From the NCBI GenBank assembly GCA_902524545.1, contig CABZDW010000001.1:1-64000 (forward strand): a stretch of 64,000 nucleotides of DNA, in the 5' to 3' direction. Below, piece after piece: positions 37,479-45,229 of this stretch. Both the position numbers and the translations under genes were made by a program. The notes beneath the pieces are model-generated. The model was not told the DNA's origin. It was given only the letters and a program-made list of their open reading frames with translations, and did no database searches. Each line of letters begins with the position of its first letter. Position 1 is the stretch's first letter. The stretch comes from an uncultured Pelagibacteraceae bacterium (GTDB lineage Bacteria > Pseudomonadota > Alphaproteobacteria > Pelagibacterales > Pelagibacteraceae).

Positions 37479-38028
37479 CTAAATACTTTGTTTTTGCAAT
37501 TGTAACATGAGTTTTTCAATCATGATCATAGGAGATTTCATATATGGATGAACTTTGTGAGCTTCAATATAACTATCAATAGCTTTTTGATAATTTTGTA
37601 ACGCAGTTTGTACTAAACCTTGACCTGTGAGTGCTCCGAAATGTCTTTTTTCAATATCAAGCACTTTATTTATGTCAGCTTGTGACATTTCATATTTACC
37701 CATTAAATACAATACTGTGGCTCTTTTATTCCAAGCCTCTGCCCAATTTGGATCTACTTCGATTACCTTTGTAAATATATTATAAGCATCCTCGAGTTTG
37801 TTTTGAGACATCGAAGAAGATCCATCAGCTAAAAGATTTGTAAGACTATCTTTAGTAGGGTGGGTGGTCCAAAGACTCCATATTTTTGACTCAATTTTTT
37901 CCGAATTCTCAAAATTTGCAGCTTTTTTTAATTGATCAAATAGTTCATCAATTTGTTTTTGATGATACTCATCAGCACATAAAGATGTTGTAAAAAAAAT
38001 AAGAAAAAAAGAATAAAATGTTTCGCAC
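37479..38028 (-). CDS. Secreted TPR protein, one-base frameshift in the signal peptide
   Basis: The main frame holds three TPR-like repeats (AYNIFTKVIEVDPNWAEAWNKRATVLYL, then HFGALTGQGLVQTALQNYQKAIDSY) preceded by an Ala/Lys-rich helix. Upstream of the first internal Met the frame stays open for about 70 residues to a signal-peptide-like TTSLCADEYHQ but reaches no ATG or GTG. A GTG at 38026-38028, just after the previous stop, starts MRNILFFFSYFF in the neighbouring frame. Removing one base from the 8-A run at 37992-37999 joins the two into a 182-residue exported protein, the form common in alphaproteobacteria. Confidence 0.75.
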
Positions 38029-38349
38029 TTATTTCGACATTGGGGTAGCGCCAGTTTCTAAACTAACAATTTTTCCGTCTTTATATCTGTAAACTGCCAT
38101 TACAGCTTCAACATTTCCGTCATTAAATGTAACTAAAGAATGGTGTACACCCACTTCATCATTTTCATATACAACTCTAGCTTTATCTTGATTTATATCT
38201 CCACTCATTGCCCATTTAATAACATCAGCTTTTCCTAAAGAATTTCCAGATTTATGCATTGTGAATCTAAAATCATCATGCAAAAGTTCATTCATAGTTG
38301 CTTCGTCTTTCTTGTCTATTGCATCAGTATATCTTTTTAATATCGACAT
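38029..38349 (-). CDS. NTF2-like (SnoaL) family protein
   Basis: 106 residues of the nuclear-transport-factor-2 fold: LKRYTDAIDKKDEATMNELLHDDFRFTMH, then GKADVIKWAMS and a C-terminal AVYRYKDGKIVSLETG strand. Cytoplasmic. Such proteins are often cyclases, isomerases or stress-related binding proteins. RBS AAAGGAG precedes the ATG. Neighbours are small barrel proteins in the same direction. Confidence 0.8.
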   Translation of the reverse strand: MSILKRYTDAIDKKDEATMNELLHDDFRFTMHKSGNSLGKADVIKWAMSGDINQDKARVVYENDEVGVHHSLVTFNDGNVEAVMAVYRYKDGKIVSLETGATPMSK

Positions 38350-38350
38350 C

Positions 38351-38638
38351 TTATACTCCTTTAATTATTATTCCGTTACCTATTGAGTTTTCTAAACGGA
38401 TTTGTTTTATTGGTTTATATTCATCAGAATTATACCACTCTAAAGCTTTTTCGTAACTTGGAAATTTAATTACAACTGTTCTAGGATACGTCCAAGTTCC
38501 TTCTAACACTTTAGTTTCGCCACCCCTTACAACATATTCGCCACCAAATTTTTCAGTAATCGGCTTTACCTTTTCTACGTATTCTTTGTATTCTTCAGGT
38601 TTTTTTACCTCTATGTTGAATATCGCAAATCCAGACAT
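38351..38638 (-). CDS. DUF1330 protein
   Basis: 95 residues, dimeric alpha/beta-barrel. The DUF1330 pattern is IFNIEVKKPEEYKEYVEKV (5-23), GGEYVVRGGETKVLEG (34-49), VVIKFPSYEKALEWYNSDEYKPIKQIRL (56-83). Function of the family is unsettled. It starts one base inside the end of the next upstream gene and sits in the barrel-protein run. Confidence 0.9.
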   Translation of the reverse strand: MSGFAIFNIEVKKPEEYKEYVEKVKPITEKFGGEYVVRGGETKVLEGTWTYPRTVVIKFPSYEKALEWYNSDEYKPIKQIRLENSIGNGIIIKGV

Positions 38639-39054
38639 TAGGTATAAATTTTATCAGTTAGACCATAAATTAGAATTGCACTCATAATTGTAAATACAAA
38701 CGGTGCAATAACACCCTCGTTTGTAGTTTTCTCATTCACACCTGTTTTATTTATTTTTATAGAATAAAAATTACATAAAAAAATACATAGATTATTTATA
38801 AAAACTAAATTTAAGAATCCCCATGTATTTTCCAAACCTCCAGGTCTTATAAAACCTACGTAGATTGACATTAAAAATACAGCAAGCATAAATGCTCCTG
38901 CCATTCTAATCATTATTGCTCCACTTGGATCTATACCAAATCTTTCCATAAAACTTTTTGTACCAAAAATGGTTTGAAAAGCGTAAACACCAACTCCTAA
39001 AAAATGAACCAAATATATTATTAGATAGAATATCCCATTAAATTTTTCTAACAT
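38638..39054 (-). CDS. Four-helix membrane protein, unknown
   Basis: 138 residues with four hydrophobic helices: about 7-29, 44-67, 77-97 and 117-135. No family recognised by eye. The loop between helices 3 and 4 is polar (KINKTGVNEKTTNE). Size and shape resemble DoxX- or DUF4345-like proteins, but no motif supports naming it. Lies between DUF1330 and a barrel protein in the same operon. Confidence 0.75.
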   Translation of the reverse strand: MLEKFNGIFYLIIYLVHFLGVGVYAFQTIFGTKSFMERFGIDPSGAIMIRMAGAFMLAVFLMSIYVGFIRPGGLENTWGFLNLVFINNLCIFLCNFYSIKINKTGVNEKTTNEGVIAPFVFTIMSAILIYGLTDKIYT

Positions 39055-39062
39055 TTTGTGTC

Positions 39063-39377
39063 CTAGTCGTTAAAAACCATTCTCATCTCGTCCTGAATTG
39101 TACCTTCTTTAAAAACATCCTTCATTTTTTTTTGAAGTTCAATGAATTCAGGATCAGCTGACATATTTGTATCATTTTCAAATGCTTTATCAGTAAACTG
39201 CTCGCCCACAAGTGTTTCTCTTACCGTCCTTGGGTTTCCACCAATTTGAAATGAAAAGTAAACTTCATGATCTGGATAATGTTTTTTTCTAACTTTTGCC
39301 AAGCCTTTGGAGATTTCCATAGCCTCACCAAGTTTATCATCGTAAACGCCAATGGTTCTTGTATAGATTGCTTTCAT
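39063..39377 (-). CDS. Predicted dimeric alpha/beta-barrel protein, unknown
   Basis: 104 residues. The strand-helix-strand pattern is IYTRTIGVYDD, LGEAMEISKGLAKVRKKHYP, VYFSFQIGG, then a long C-terminal helix (PEFIELQKKMKDVFKEG). No catalytic motif known to me. RBS AAAGGGA. It sits in the run of similar-sized proteins at 38.3-40.4 kb. Confidence 0.7.
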   Translation of the reverse strand: MKAIYTRTIGVYDDKLGEAMEISKGLAKVRKKHYPDHEVYFSFQIGGNPRTVRETLVGEQFTDKAFENDTNMSADPEFIELQKKMKDVFKEGTIQDEMRMVFND

Positions 39378-39388
39378 TAATTTCCCTT

Positions 39389-39676
39389 TTAAGCGTTATA
39401 GTCCATCACCTGGTCAGTACACTCAGTAAATTTATGAGGTTCAAAAAAGTCATTCATAGATGCTAATTGTTTATTAATAGCCTCTGGATTTTTACCTTTC
39501 CACCAACAAAACATTTGCATTGTATCTCCTGGAGTATTCCAAGTCATTTGACAAGCTGCATCTTCACTAGTCATTGATTTTACAATATCTTCCATCTTCA
39601 TTGACGCAACTGTCTCTGAAAATTTATCTTTCATCTCCTTTGATTTGAAAGTGTGAGTCACCATGTAGTTTTTCAT
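39389..39676 (-). CDS. Predicted dimeric alpha/beta-barrel protein, unknown (second)
   Basis: 95 residues: MVTHTFKSKEMKDKFSETVASM, then CQMTWNTPGDTMQMFCWWKGKNPEAINKQLASM, and EPHKFTECTDQVM. Three cysteines and a WNTPG/CWW stretch stand out. The fold pattern is ferredoxin-like. RBS AAAGGAGAA. Function unknown. Confidence 0.72.
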   Translation of the reverse strand: MKNYMVTHTFKSKEMKDKFSETVASMKMEDIVKSMTSEDAACQMTWNTPGDTMQMFCWWKGKNPEAINKQLASMNDFFEPHKFTECTDQVMDYNA

Positions 39677-39686
39677 ATTTTCTCCT

Positions 39687-39977
39687 TTATAGATTTATTT
39701 TAGATAGTTCAAATAACTGAGCACTCTCTACACACTCTGCATAGATCGCTTTTGCAGTAGGATTATTACCAGTTACAAATTCTTTCATTCCAGCTTCATT
39801 ATGAACATTAACTTTGAATAACATACCACTCTTATCTGGTATCATAGCCCCAATAGTTTTTTCAGGATAAGCAACACTTTTTCTGACACTCATACCTTCA
39901 TCTGATTGCATCCAACCCATGAAAGTTTCTAATTTACCTTCTTTAAGTTTAAGATGTACTAACATTTCTTTTTCCAT
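39687..39977 (-). CDS. Predicted dimeric alpha/beta-barrel protein, unknown (third, ABM-like)
   Basis: 96 residues: EMLVHLKLKEGKLETFMGWMQS, VRKSVAYPEKTIGAMIPDKSGMLFKVNVHNEAGMKEF. The strand-helix-strand layout is like antibiotic-biosynthesis monooxygenase (ABM) domains, but no diagnostic residues are seen. RBS GGAGG is one of the strongest in the window. Confidence 0.72.
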   Translation of the reverse strand: MEKEMLVHLKLKEGKLETFMGWMQSDEGMSVRKSVAYPEKTIGAMIPDKSGMLFKVNVHNEAGMKEFVTGNNPTAKAIYAECVESAQLFELSKINL

Positions 39978-39995
39978 TTTCCTCCTTTTTTAATT

Positions 39996-40367
39996 TTATC
40001 TTATTGAATGATATATTTCTCCACCCAAGCTTCGAGCAACACCATATTTTTCCATTATTTCACCAAATTTTGGAAAGTAATCGTTTTTCATTGCATTTTC
40101 CACGTGACGTTTAACACTATCCATTGAGGTAAATCTCTCATTAATTGTAAAAACAACATTTCCAGTCAATCCTTGGCTTGGATCCGCAGGATTTACAAAT
40201 TCATCTGCTTTTGTGAAAAATGAGCTTATCAAATACTTAGAACCATCATTTGAGTCTGAGTAAAATTCTTGCATCCATGCAGCATGTGTTTTGAATAATT
40301 CTAGAACCTCATCAGCCTTATCTTTTGGAACAACATATCCTAAATTTATACATTTAATTTCTGACAT
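39996..40367 (-). CDS. Predicted dimeric alpha/beta-barrel protein, unknown (fourth)
   Basis: 123 residues: CINLGYVVPKDKADEVLELFKTHAAWMQEFYS, SKYLISSFFTKA, VVFTINERFTSMDSVKRHVENA. The fold resembles ABM/NIPSNAP-like barrels. RBS AAAGGAG. Unknown role; the upstream neighbour is an exported protein. Confidence 0.72.
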   Translation of the reverse strand: MSEIKCINLGYVVPKDKADEVLELFKTHAAWMQEFYSDSNDGSKYLISSFFTKADEFVNPADPSQGLTGNVVFTINERFTSMDSVKRHVENAMKNDYFPKFGEIMEKYGVARSLGGEIYHSIR

Positions 40368-40386
40368 AATACTCCTTTATTGATTA

Positions 40387-40866
40387 TTAATATGTGTATT
40401 CACCCTTAAATATATTTAAAGTTGATGCAAAACCCTTTTTCTTCGTTTTTAGATTAGTTCTACTACTGGTTCCACTACCTTTAATATTTTCATATTTTCC
40501 AGTTCCTCTTACAAATACAAAAGCACCAGATCCATCTACACCTGTAGTTCCTTTACCTGTATATTTTATAAATACGCTTTCACCATCAAAAAGATCAAAT
40601 CTACACATACCAGTTTCATCTACAAAGTTTCCACCTTGGGTAGTCAATCCTCCTACACAATGAACTGAAACATTATTAAATACTTGGTCACCGTTTTTAT
40701 CCTTCATACTTGCTATTCCATCATAAGTAATTGCCAAATCTCCTTTTCCAGCATTTATCGCGGTAATATCCCATGATCCAAAACCCTCTAAATTAATTTT
40801 ACCTGAATTAGCAAACGCAATGGTTGAAAGCATTGAAAACAATATTGTGAATATAATTTTTTTCAT
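40387..40866 (-). CDS. Exported beta-rich protein, unknown (allene-oxide-cyclase-barrel-like)
   Basis: 159 residues from ATG 40866, which has RBS AGGAGATA; an in-frame TTG 33 bases upstream is less likely. A clear signal peptide, MKKIIFTILFSMLSTIAFA-N, is followed by Gly-rich beta strands (GFGSWDIT, ITYDGIASMKDKNG, DLFDGESVFIKYTGKG, SGAFVFVRGTGKYENIKGSG) that look like a lipocalin/AOC-type barrel. Two cysteines may form a disulfide. Periplasmic or outer-surface location is likely. Function unknown. Confidence 0.8.
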   Translation of the reverse strand: MKKIIFTILFSMLSTIAFANSGKINLEGFGSWDITAINAGKGDLAITYDGIASMKDKNGDQVFNNVSVHCVGGLTTQGGNFVDETGMCRFDLFDGESVFIKYTGKGTTGVDGSGAFVFVRGTGKYENIKGSGTSSRTNLKTKKKGFASTLNIFKGEYTY

Positions 40867-40879
40867 TTTATCTCCTAGT

Positions 40880-41251
40880 TTAATATAAAGTTTGAACAAC
40901 TTTTTTTATTCTTTCGGCTCCATTTGGGACTAAAGCCTCAACAAATGTGTGACATTTGTCAGTTTTAGCTTTGTCGTATTTTGAACCGTAATGTTTATCT
41001 ACAGCTTTGTTGACTCCAGCATCCCAATCCTTTTCAGGTATACCTATTTCAAGAGCATACGTTTTAAGAACTTTTACGGTTGAAATAGATTTTTCTTTCA
41101 TACCGTATTCAAATTTTTCACCAGATGGAAGAAAGTAGTTAGCCATATAAATACCAACACAATCCCATGCTTTTGATTTATCGTTATCACTCATTTCTGC
41201 ATTAGCAGATGTGAAAATTAAAAAAGATAAAGTTATAAATAATTTTCTCAT
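40880..41251 (-). CDS. Exported alpha-helical protein, unknown
   Basis: 123 residues from ATG 41251 (an in-frame GTG at 41260 is also possible). The signal peptide MRKLFITLSFLIFTSANA precedes a helical domain with cysteines in AWDCVGIYMA and TDKCHTFVEAL, likely a disulfide. First gene of the minus-strand run 41.25 to 37.5 kb. No known family recognised. Confidence 0.78.
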   Translation of the reverse strand: MRKLFITLSFLIFTSANAEMSDNDKSKAWDCVGIYMANYFLPSGEKFEYGMKEKSISTVKVLKTYALEIGIPEKDWDAGVNKAVDKHYGSKYDKAKTDKCHTFVEALVPNGAERIKKVVQTLY

Positions 41252-41274
41252 AAACCCCACGTTAATTAATGTTA

Positions 41275-41302
41275 TTTTAAAAATGTAACTGTTTTGTTAC
41301 AT
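41275..41302 (-). terminator. Intrinsic terminator of cysE-cysK
   Basis: ATGTAAC (41283-41289) and GTTACAT (41296-41302) form a perfect 7-base stem with a 6-base loop. On the minus strand it is followed by ATTTTTAAAAT, a short U-run. It lies 15 bases after the cysK stop and just upstream of the next minus-strand gene. Confidence 0.65.
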
Positions 41303-41317
41303 GCCTGGTATGCGATA

Positions 41318-42319
41318 TTATAACCAGCTAGGAATTGGTAGGTTTTTTTCCTTTAGAAATGATTTGTTAAACATCTTTGAGTTGTATTTATCCGATCTAT
41401 CACAGAGGATGGTTACAATTGTTTTTCCTGGACCTAGTTCTTTTCCTAATCTAATTGCACCAGCTATATTTACTCCACAACTTGTTCCTAAACTTAATCC
41501 CTCATTTTGGATTAAGTCGTAAAGCACAGGTAAGGACTCTTGGTCACTGATTGAAAAAGCGCCATCAATTTTAGCTTCAGCAAAATTTTTAGTTATTCTA
41601 CTGGATCCAATACCTTCGGTAATTGATCCACCTTCAGCTTTAAGTTCTCCATTCATAATGTGATTATAGAGAGCAGAACCAGTAGGGTCTGAAAGATAAA
41701 TTTTAATATCTTTATTTTTCTCTTTTAGAAATCTACTTACACCACCAATAGTCCCACCTGTACCAGACGCACAAACAAAGCCATCTACTTTACCATCTGT
41801 TTGTTCCCAAATTTCTGGTCCTGTTGTTTTATAATGACCTTTTGCATTAGCAGTATTATCAAATTGATTGGCCCAAACTACACCATTGTTATTTGTACTT
41901 TTTAATTCTTCAGCTAAACGACCTGCAACTTTTACATAATTGCCATCATCTTTATAAGGTTTGGGTGGCACTAGTCTCAGATCTGCACCAATATTTTTTA
42001 AAGTATCTTTTTTTTCTTGAGTTTGGTTGTCATTCATTACGATTATTGTTTTATAACCTAAGGAATTTCCCAAGAGACATAAACCTATCCCAGTGTTACC
42101 TGCAGTGCCCTCTACAACTATTCCACCTTCTGAAATTAAATTTTTTTCTTGTGCATCTTTGACTAGTGCAAGAGCAGCTCTATCTTTTACTGATCCACCT
42201 GGATTAAGGTACTCAGCTTTACCATAAATATTACATCCAGTTATTTCAGAGGCTGCTTTTAATTTTATTAATGGTGTATTGCCAACTGACTCGATAAAGT
42301 TATTTTTAATTTGTGACAT
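41318..42319 (-). CDS. cysK: Cysteine synthase A (O-acetylserine sulfhydrylase)
   Basis: 333 residues, PLP-dependent. The PLP lysine is in GGSVKDRAAL (near 45), VEGTAGNTGIGL (near 70) and the phosphate-binding SGTGGTIGGVS (near 183) follow. The C-terminal region holds DRSDKYNSKMFNKSF. It combines O-acetylserine and sulfide to make cysteine. Starts on the last base of the upstream cysE stop. In SAR11 this fits dependence on reduced sulfur; that physiology is known for the clade, not visible here. Confidence 0.95.
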   Translation of the reverse strand: MSQIKNNFIESVGNTPLIKLKAASEITGCNIYGKAEYLNPGGSVKDRAALALVKDAQEKNLISEGGIVVEGTAGNTGIGLCLLGNSLGYKTIIVMNDNQTQEKKDTLKNIGADLRLVPPKPYKDDGNYVKVAGRLAEELKSTNNNGVVWANQFDNTANAKGHYKTTGPEIWEQTDGKVDGFVCASGTGGTIGGVSRFLKEKNKDIKIYLSDPTGSALYNHIMNGELKAEGGSITEGIGSSRITKNFAEAKIDGAFSISDQESLPVLYDLIQNEGLSLGTSCGVNIAGAIRLGKELGPGKTIVTILCDRSDKYNSKMFNKSFLKEKNLPIPSWL

Positions 42320-42888
42320 TAATCTTTATCTTTATCAGTAACAGCATAAGGTTGAAATCCTTTTGTAGCATCACCAACTTTTGTAGCTGGAATACCTACC
42401 ATTATTGATTTTTCTGCAACATTCTTAGTAATTACTGCATTAGCACCGATTAAGGAATTTTTTCCAATTGTGATTGGTCCTAAAATTTGAGCACCGGATC
42501 CAACTACAACATTATCCTCTAAAGTTGGATGTCTTTTGGTATTTCTTTGATCATTAGAGTTTATACTTGGAGCGACTCCTCCTAAAGTGACGTTATGATA
42601 AATTGTAACATTTTCTCCTATCTCAGAAGTTTCACCTATTACAACACCCATCCCGTGATCTATAAATAAATTTTTTCCAATTTTTGCTTTTGGATGAATC
42701 TCTATTCCAGTTAAAAATCTTGAAAATTGAGAAATGATTCTTGCAATTAAATCAAATTTAGCAATTGCAAAAAAGTTTGCAATCTTATGAAAAAAAATAG
42801 CTTTAACCCCTGGGTAAGTTAATATTAAACTTAGCTTAGATTTTGCCGCAGGATCTCTATTTATAATAGATTGTAAAAAGTCATTCAT
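42319..42888 (-). CDS. cysE: Serine O-acetyltransferase, short EpsC/CysE type
   Basis: 189 residues, shorter than E. coli CysE, as usual for the EpsC-like form. A left-handed beta-helix of hexapeptide repeats is visible from [44 protein letters not shown], with active-site His in IDHGMG and YHNVTLGG, then [19 protein letters not shown]. Makes O-acetylserine for the adjacent CysK. Forms an operon with it by a one-base overlap. Confidence 0.94.
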   Translation of the reverse strand: MNDFLQSIINRDPAAKSKLSLILTYPGVKAIFFHKIANFFAIAKFDLIARIISQFSRFLTGIEIHPKAKIGKNLFIDHGMGVVIGETSEIGENVTIYHNVTLGGVAPSINSNDQRNTKRHPTLEDNVVVGSGAQILGPITIGKNSLIGANAVITKNVAEKSIMVGIPATKVGDATKGFQPYAVTDKDKD

Positions 42889-42961
42889 TAGTATTTGCCA
42901 GCTTGATAAAATAAATTATTGCTTATATAGTAATTATACTCAGTATTTAAAGGAGAAAAAT

Positions 42962-43372
42962 ATGTACAAAAACACTAATTGTTTTCATTTAGCAATCCCA
43001 TGTGGGGACTTAGAAACAGCAAAAAAGTTTTATAGCGAAACTTTAGGCTGTCGACTTGATAACTCAGCACAAGAATGGGCTGATGTAGATTTTTGGGGAA
43101 ATGAATTAACACTTCATGCAAGCGATCACAAATTAGACAGCGAGAGACATGATGTAGATATGGGTAACGTTTCAGTTCCGCATTTTGGCGTGCATCTATC
43201 AAGAAAAGATTTTGATACTTTAAAAAATAGATTAAAAGAGAAAGGGGCAAAATATTACGACGAGCCTTATTTAAGATTTAAAGGAACAAAATACGAGCAA
43301 GAAACATTTTTTGTAAAAGACCCTAACGAAAATATTTTAGAGATTAAAACTTTAACAGCTAATTCAGAATAA
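42962..43372 (+). CDS. VOC-family (glyoxalase/bleomycin-resistance fold) protein
   Basis: 136 residues of two beta-alpha-beta-beta-beta repeats: CFHLAIPCGDLETAKKFYSETLGC (residues 7-30), VPHFGVHLSRKDFDTLKNRLKEKGAKY, and the terminal FFVKDPNENILEIKTL. Metal-ligand candidates are His9, His77-region and the final Glu. RBS AAAGGAG. Substrate unknown. Confidence 0.88.
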   Translation: MYKNTNCFHLAIPCGDLETAKKFYSETLGCRLDNSAQEWADVDFWGNELTLHASDHKLDSERHDVDMGNVSVPHFGVHLSRKDFDTLKNRLKEKGAKYYDEPYLRFKGTKYEQETFFVKDPNENILEIKTLTANSE

Positions 43373-43380
43373 TCTGAATT
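43361..43380 (+). terminator. Short hairpin over the VOC gene stop
   Basis: AATTCAGA (43361-43368) and TCTGAATT (43373-43380) form an 8-base stem with a 4-base loop containing the stop codon, 3 bases before the lysE-like ATG. No U-run follows, so it may tune translation or mRNA decay rather than terminate. Confidence 0.35.
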
Positions 43381-43383
43381 TAG

Positions 43384-43998
43384 ATGGAATACCTGGTATT
43401 AGGTTTTTTTACCGGGCTTAGTTTAATCTTAGCAATAGGTGCTCAAAATATTTTTGTAATCGAGCAGGGGCTTAAGAAACAACATATTTTCTTAGTTTGT
43501 TTTGTTTGTTCTTTATCAGATTTATTACTAATATTTTCAGGTATACTTTTATTTCATTTTTTTCATCAATATTTTAATTTATTTATAGAATTAATTTTAA
43601 ACATTTCGTTAATAGTTTTTTTAATTTACTTTGTTTACTCAAAAATTAAATCTTTAAAAATTTATGTTAATTTTGATAGTGAAATAAAAGAGGTTTCAAG
43701 CGGAACAATTTTATTTAAAACTCTCGGTTTCACCTATCTTAATGCACACGTATATTCTGATACAGTTTTCTTTTTAGGAAATTTTTCAAAAAATTTTTTA
43801 TTGGAAGAAAAAATTTATTTTGGTTCTGGAGCATCAATTGCATCAATTATATTTTTCTTTTTACTTGGCTATTTATCAGTTTTTTTTTCTAAATATGTTT
43901 TAAGGAAGATAATATGGAAATATATAAACATATTTATAATTTGTTTTATGTCACTGCTAATAATCTATATTGCTAAAGAAACTTTATATTTTCTCTGA
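43384..43998 (+). CDS. LysE/ArgO-family amino acid exporter
   Basis: 204 residues, six membrane helices. The family start GFFTGLSLILAIGAQNIFVIEQGL (residues 7-30) is clear, and TLGFTYLNAHVYSDTVFFLG (near 114) is the second conserved region. It exports basic or other amino acids across the inner membrane. The exact substrate is not determined. Confidence 0.9.
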   Translation: MEYLVLGFFTGLSLILAIGAQNIFVIEQGLKKQHIFLVCFVCSLSDLLLIFSGILLFHFFHQYFNLFIELILNISLIVFLIYFVYSKIKSLKIYVNFDSEIKEVSSGTILFKTLGFTYLNAHVYSDTVFFLGNFSKNFLLEEKIYFGSGASIASIIFFFLLGYLSVFFSKYVLRKIIWKYINIFIICFMSLLIIYIAKETLYFL

Positions 43999-44065
43999 TA
44001 AATCAATATTTTTATAGACAATTATAGCGCATGTTAAATTTCAAATTTATTATTATTTTAAAAGT

Positions 44066-44755
44066 ATGAGTGATTTAGATACACATTTTAAACCAAAAAA
44101 TTTTAGTGATAAAGTTGCTTTATCATTTACTAAATTTTTACGTTTATTAGCAGATACCTTTTTTAAAAAAAGATATGGTCACAGAGCTGTAGTTCTTGAA
44201 ACTGTTGCTGCAGTTCCAGGGATGGTAGCAGGAATGTTACTACACTTAAAATCACTTAGAAAAATTGAGGACGACAAAGGCTGGATTAAAACTCTTTTAG
44301 ATGAAGCTGAAAATGAGCGAATGCATTTAATGACTTTTATACACGTCGCAAAACCAACTGCTCTCGAAAGATTTATAATAATGATTGCTCAATTTATATT
44401 TATTTTAACTTATGCAATTATATATTTAGTCTCTCAGAGAACTGCTCATAGAATTGTAGGTTACTTCGAGGAAGAAGCGGTAATTAGTTATACAGAATAT
44501 TTAAATGAACTTGAAGCAGGAACTATACCAGATCAACCTGCTCCACTAATCGCTATAAATTATTGGAATTTACCACTTCATGCTACACTTAAAGATGTTG
44601 TAAGAGTAATAAGAGATGATGAAGCAGGTCATAGAGATGTAAATCACAAGTTTGCTGATTTAATAAATTTAAAGAAATCTAAACTAGCCTACAAAAAAAA
44701 TAAAGCCAAAGAAAAAAACGCTGAAGAAAAAAGTGCTAAAGAAATTTTAGGTTGA
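44066..44755 (+). CDS. aox: Alternative oxidase
   Basis: 229 residues. All di-iron ligands of AOX are present in order: [23 protein letters not shown] (ExxH), [11 protein letters not shown] and [15 protein letters not shown] (ExxH). It oxidises ubiquinol and reduces oxygen to water without pumping protons, embedded in one leaflet of the inner membrane; a hydrophobic segment near 110-132 fits. A charged Lys/Glu tail follows. The mitochondrial AOX family is known in alphaproteobacteria. Confidence 0.95.
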   Translation: MSDLDTHFKPKNFSDKVALSFTKFLRLLADTFFKKRYGHRAVVLETVAAVPGMVAGMLLHLKSLRKIEDDKGWIKTLLDEAENERMHLMTFIHVAKPTALERFIIMIAQFIFILTYAIIYLVSQRTAHRIVGYFEEEAVISYTEYLNELEAGTIPDQPAPLIAINYWNLPLHATLKDVVRVIRDDEAGHRDVNHKFADLINLKKSKLAYKKNKAKEKNAEEKSAKEILG

Positions 44756-44766
44756 TTAGATTTTAA

Positions 44767-45229
44767 ATGATTTTTCGAAGGAAATTTTTAAAAACAATTA
44801 GCCTATCATTTTTAACTTTTTTTTTACTTCCTTATAAATTTTTATATTCAGCAACAAAAAAAATCATAAATAAAAATCTTTCAAAAGAACAAAAAAATAT
44901 TATGTTTAACGAAGGTACCGAAAGACCTTTTACAAGTGAATTACTTAAGGAAAATAGAGAAGGATTTTATCATTGTGCAAATTGTGGAGCTAAATTATTT
45001 GCTTCAAGCGCAAAATTTGATAGTGGCACAGGATGGCCATCATTTTCAGAGGCATTACCAGGAGCTTTTAAAACTAAAATAGATTATTCCTTTGGAATGA
45101 GAAGAATGGAATATCATTGTGCAAATTGTGGTGCACACCATGGCCATGTTTTTTTAGATGGACCTACCGCTACTAAAAAAAAGATTTTGTAATAATGGAT
45201 TGTGTTTAATTTTTAAACCAGAAAATTAG
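44767..45229 (+). CDS. msrB: Tat-exported methionine-R-sulfoxide reductase MsrB, frameshifted at an 8-A run
   Basis: The frame starting at 44767 shows a twin-arginine signal (RRKFLKT at 4-10, then a hydrophobic stretch). The MsrB domain follows, with both zinc CxxC pairs (HCANCGAKLF, HCANCGAHHGHVF) and GTGWPSF. As written it ends at 45192 in TKKKIL, losing the catalytic cysteine. Dropping one A from the run at 45175-45182 continues TKKRFCNNGLCLIFKPEN to TAG 45227-45229, exactly the expected MsrB end with its RFC nucleophile. The restored stop overlaps the next gene in TTAG, as at other junctions here. Confidence 0.88.
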
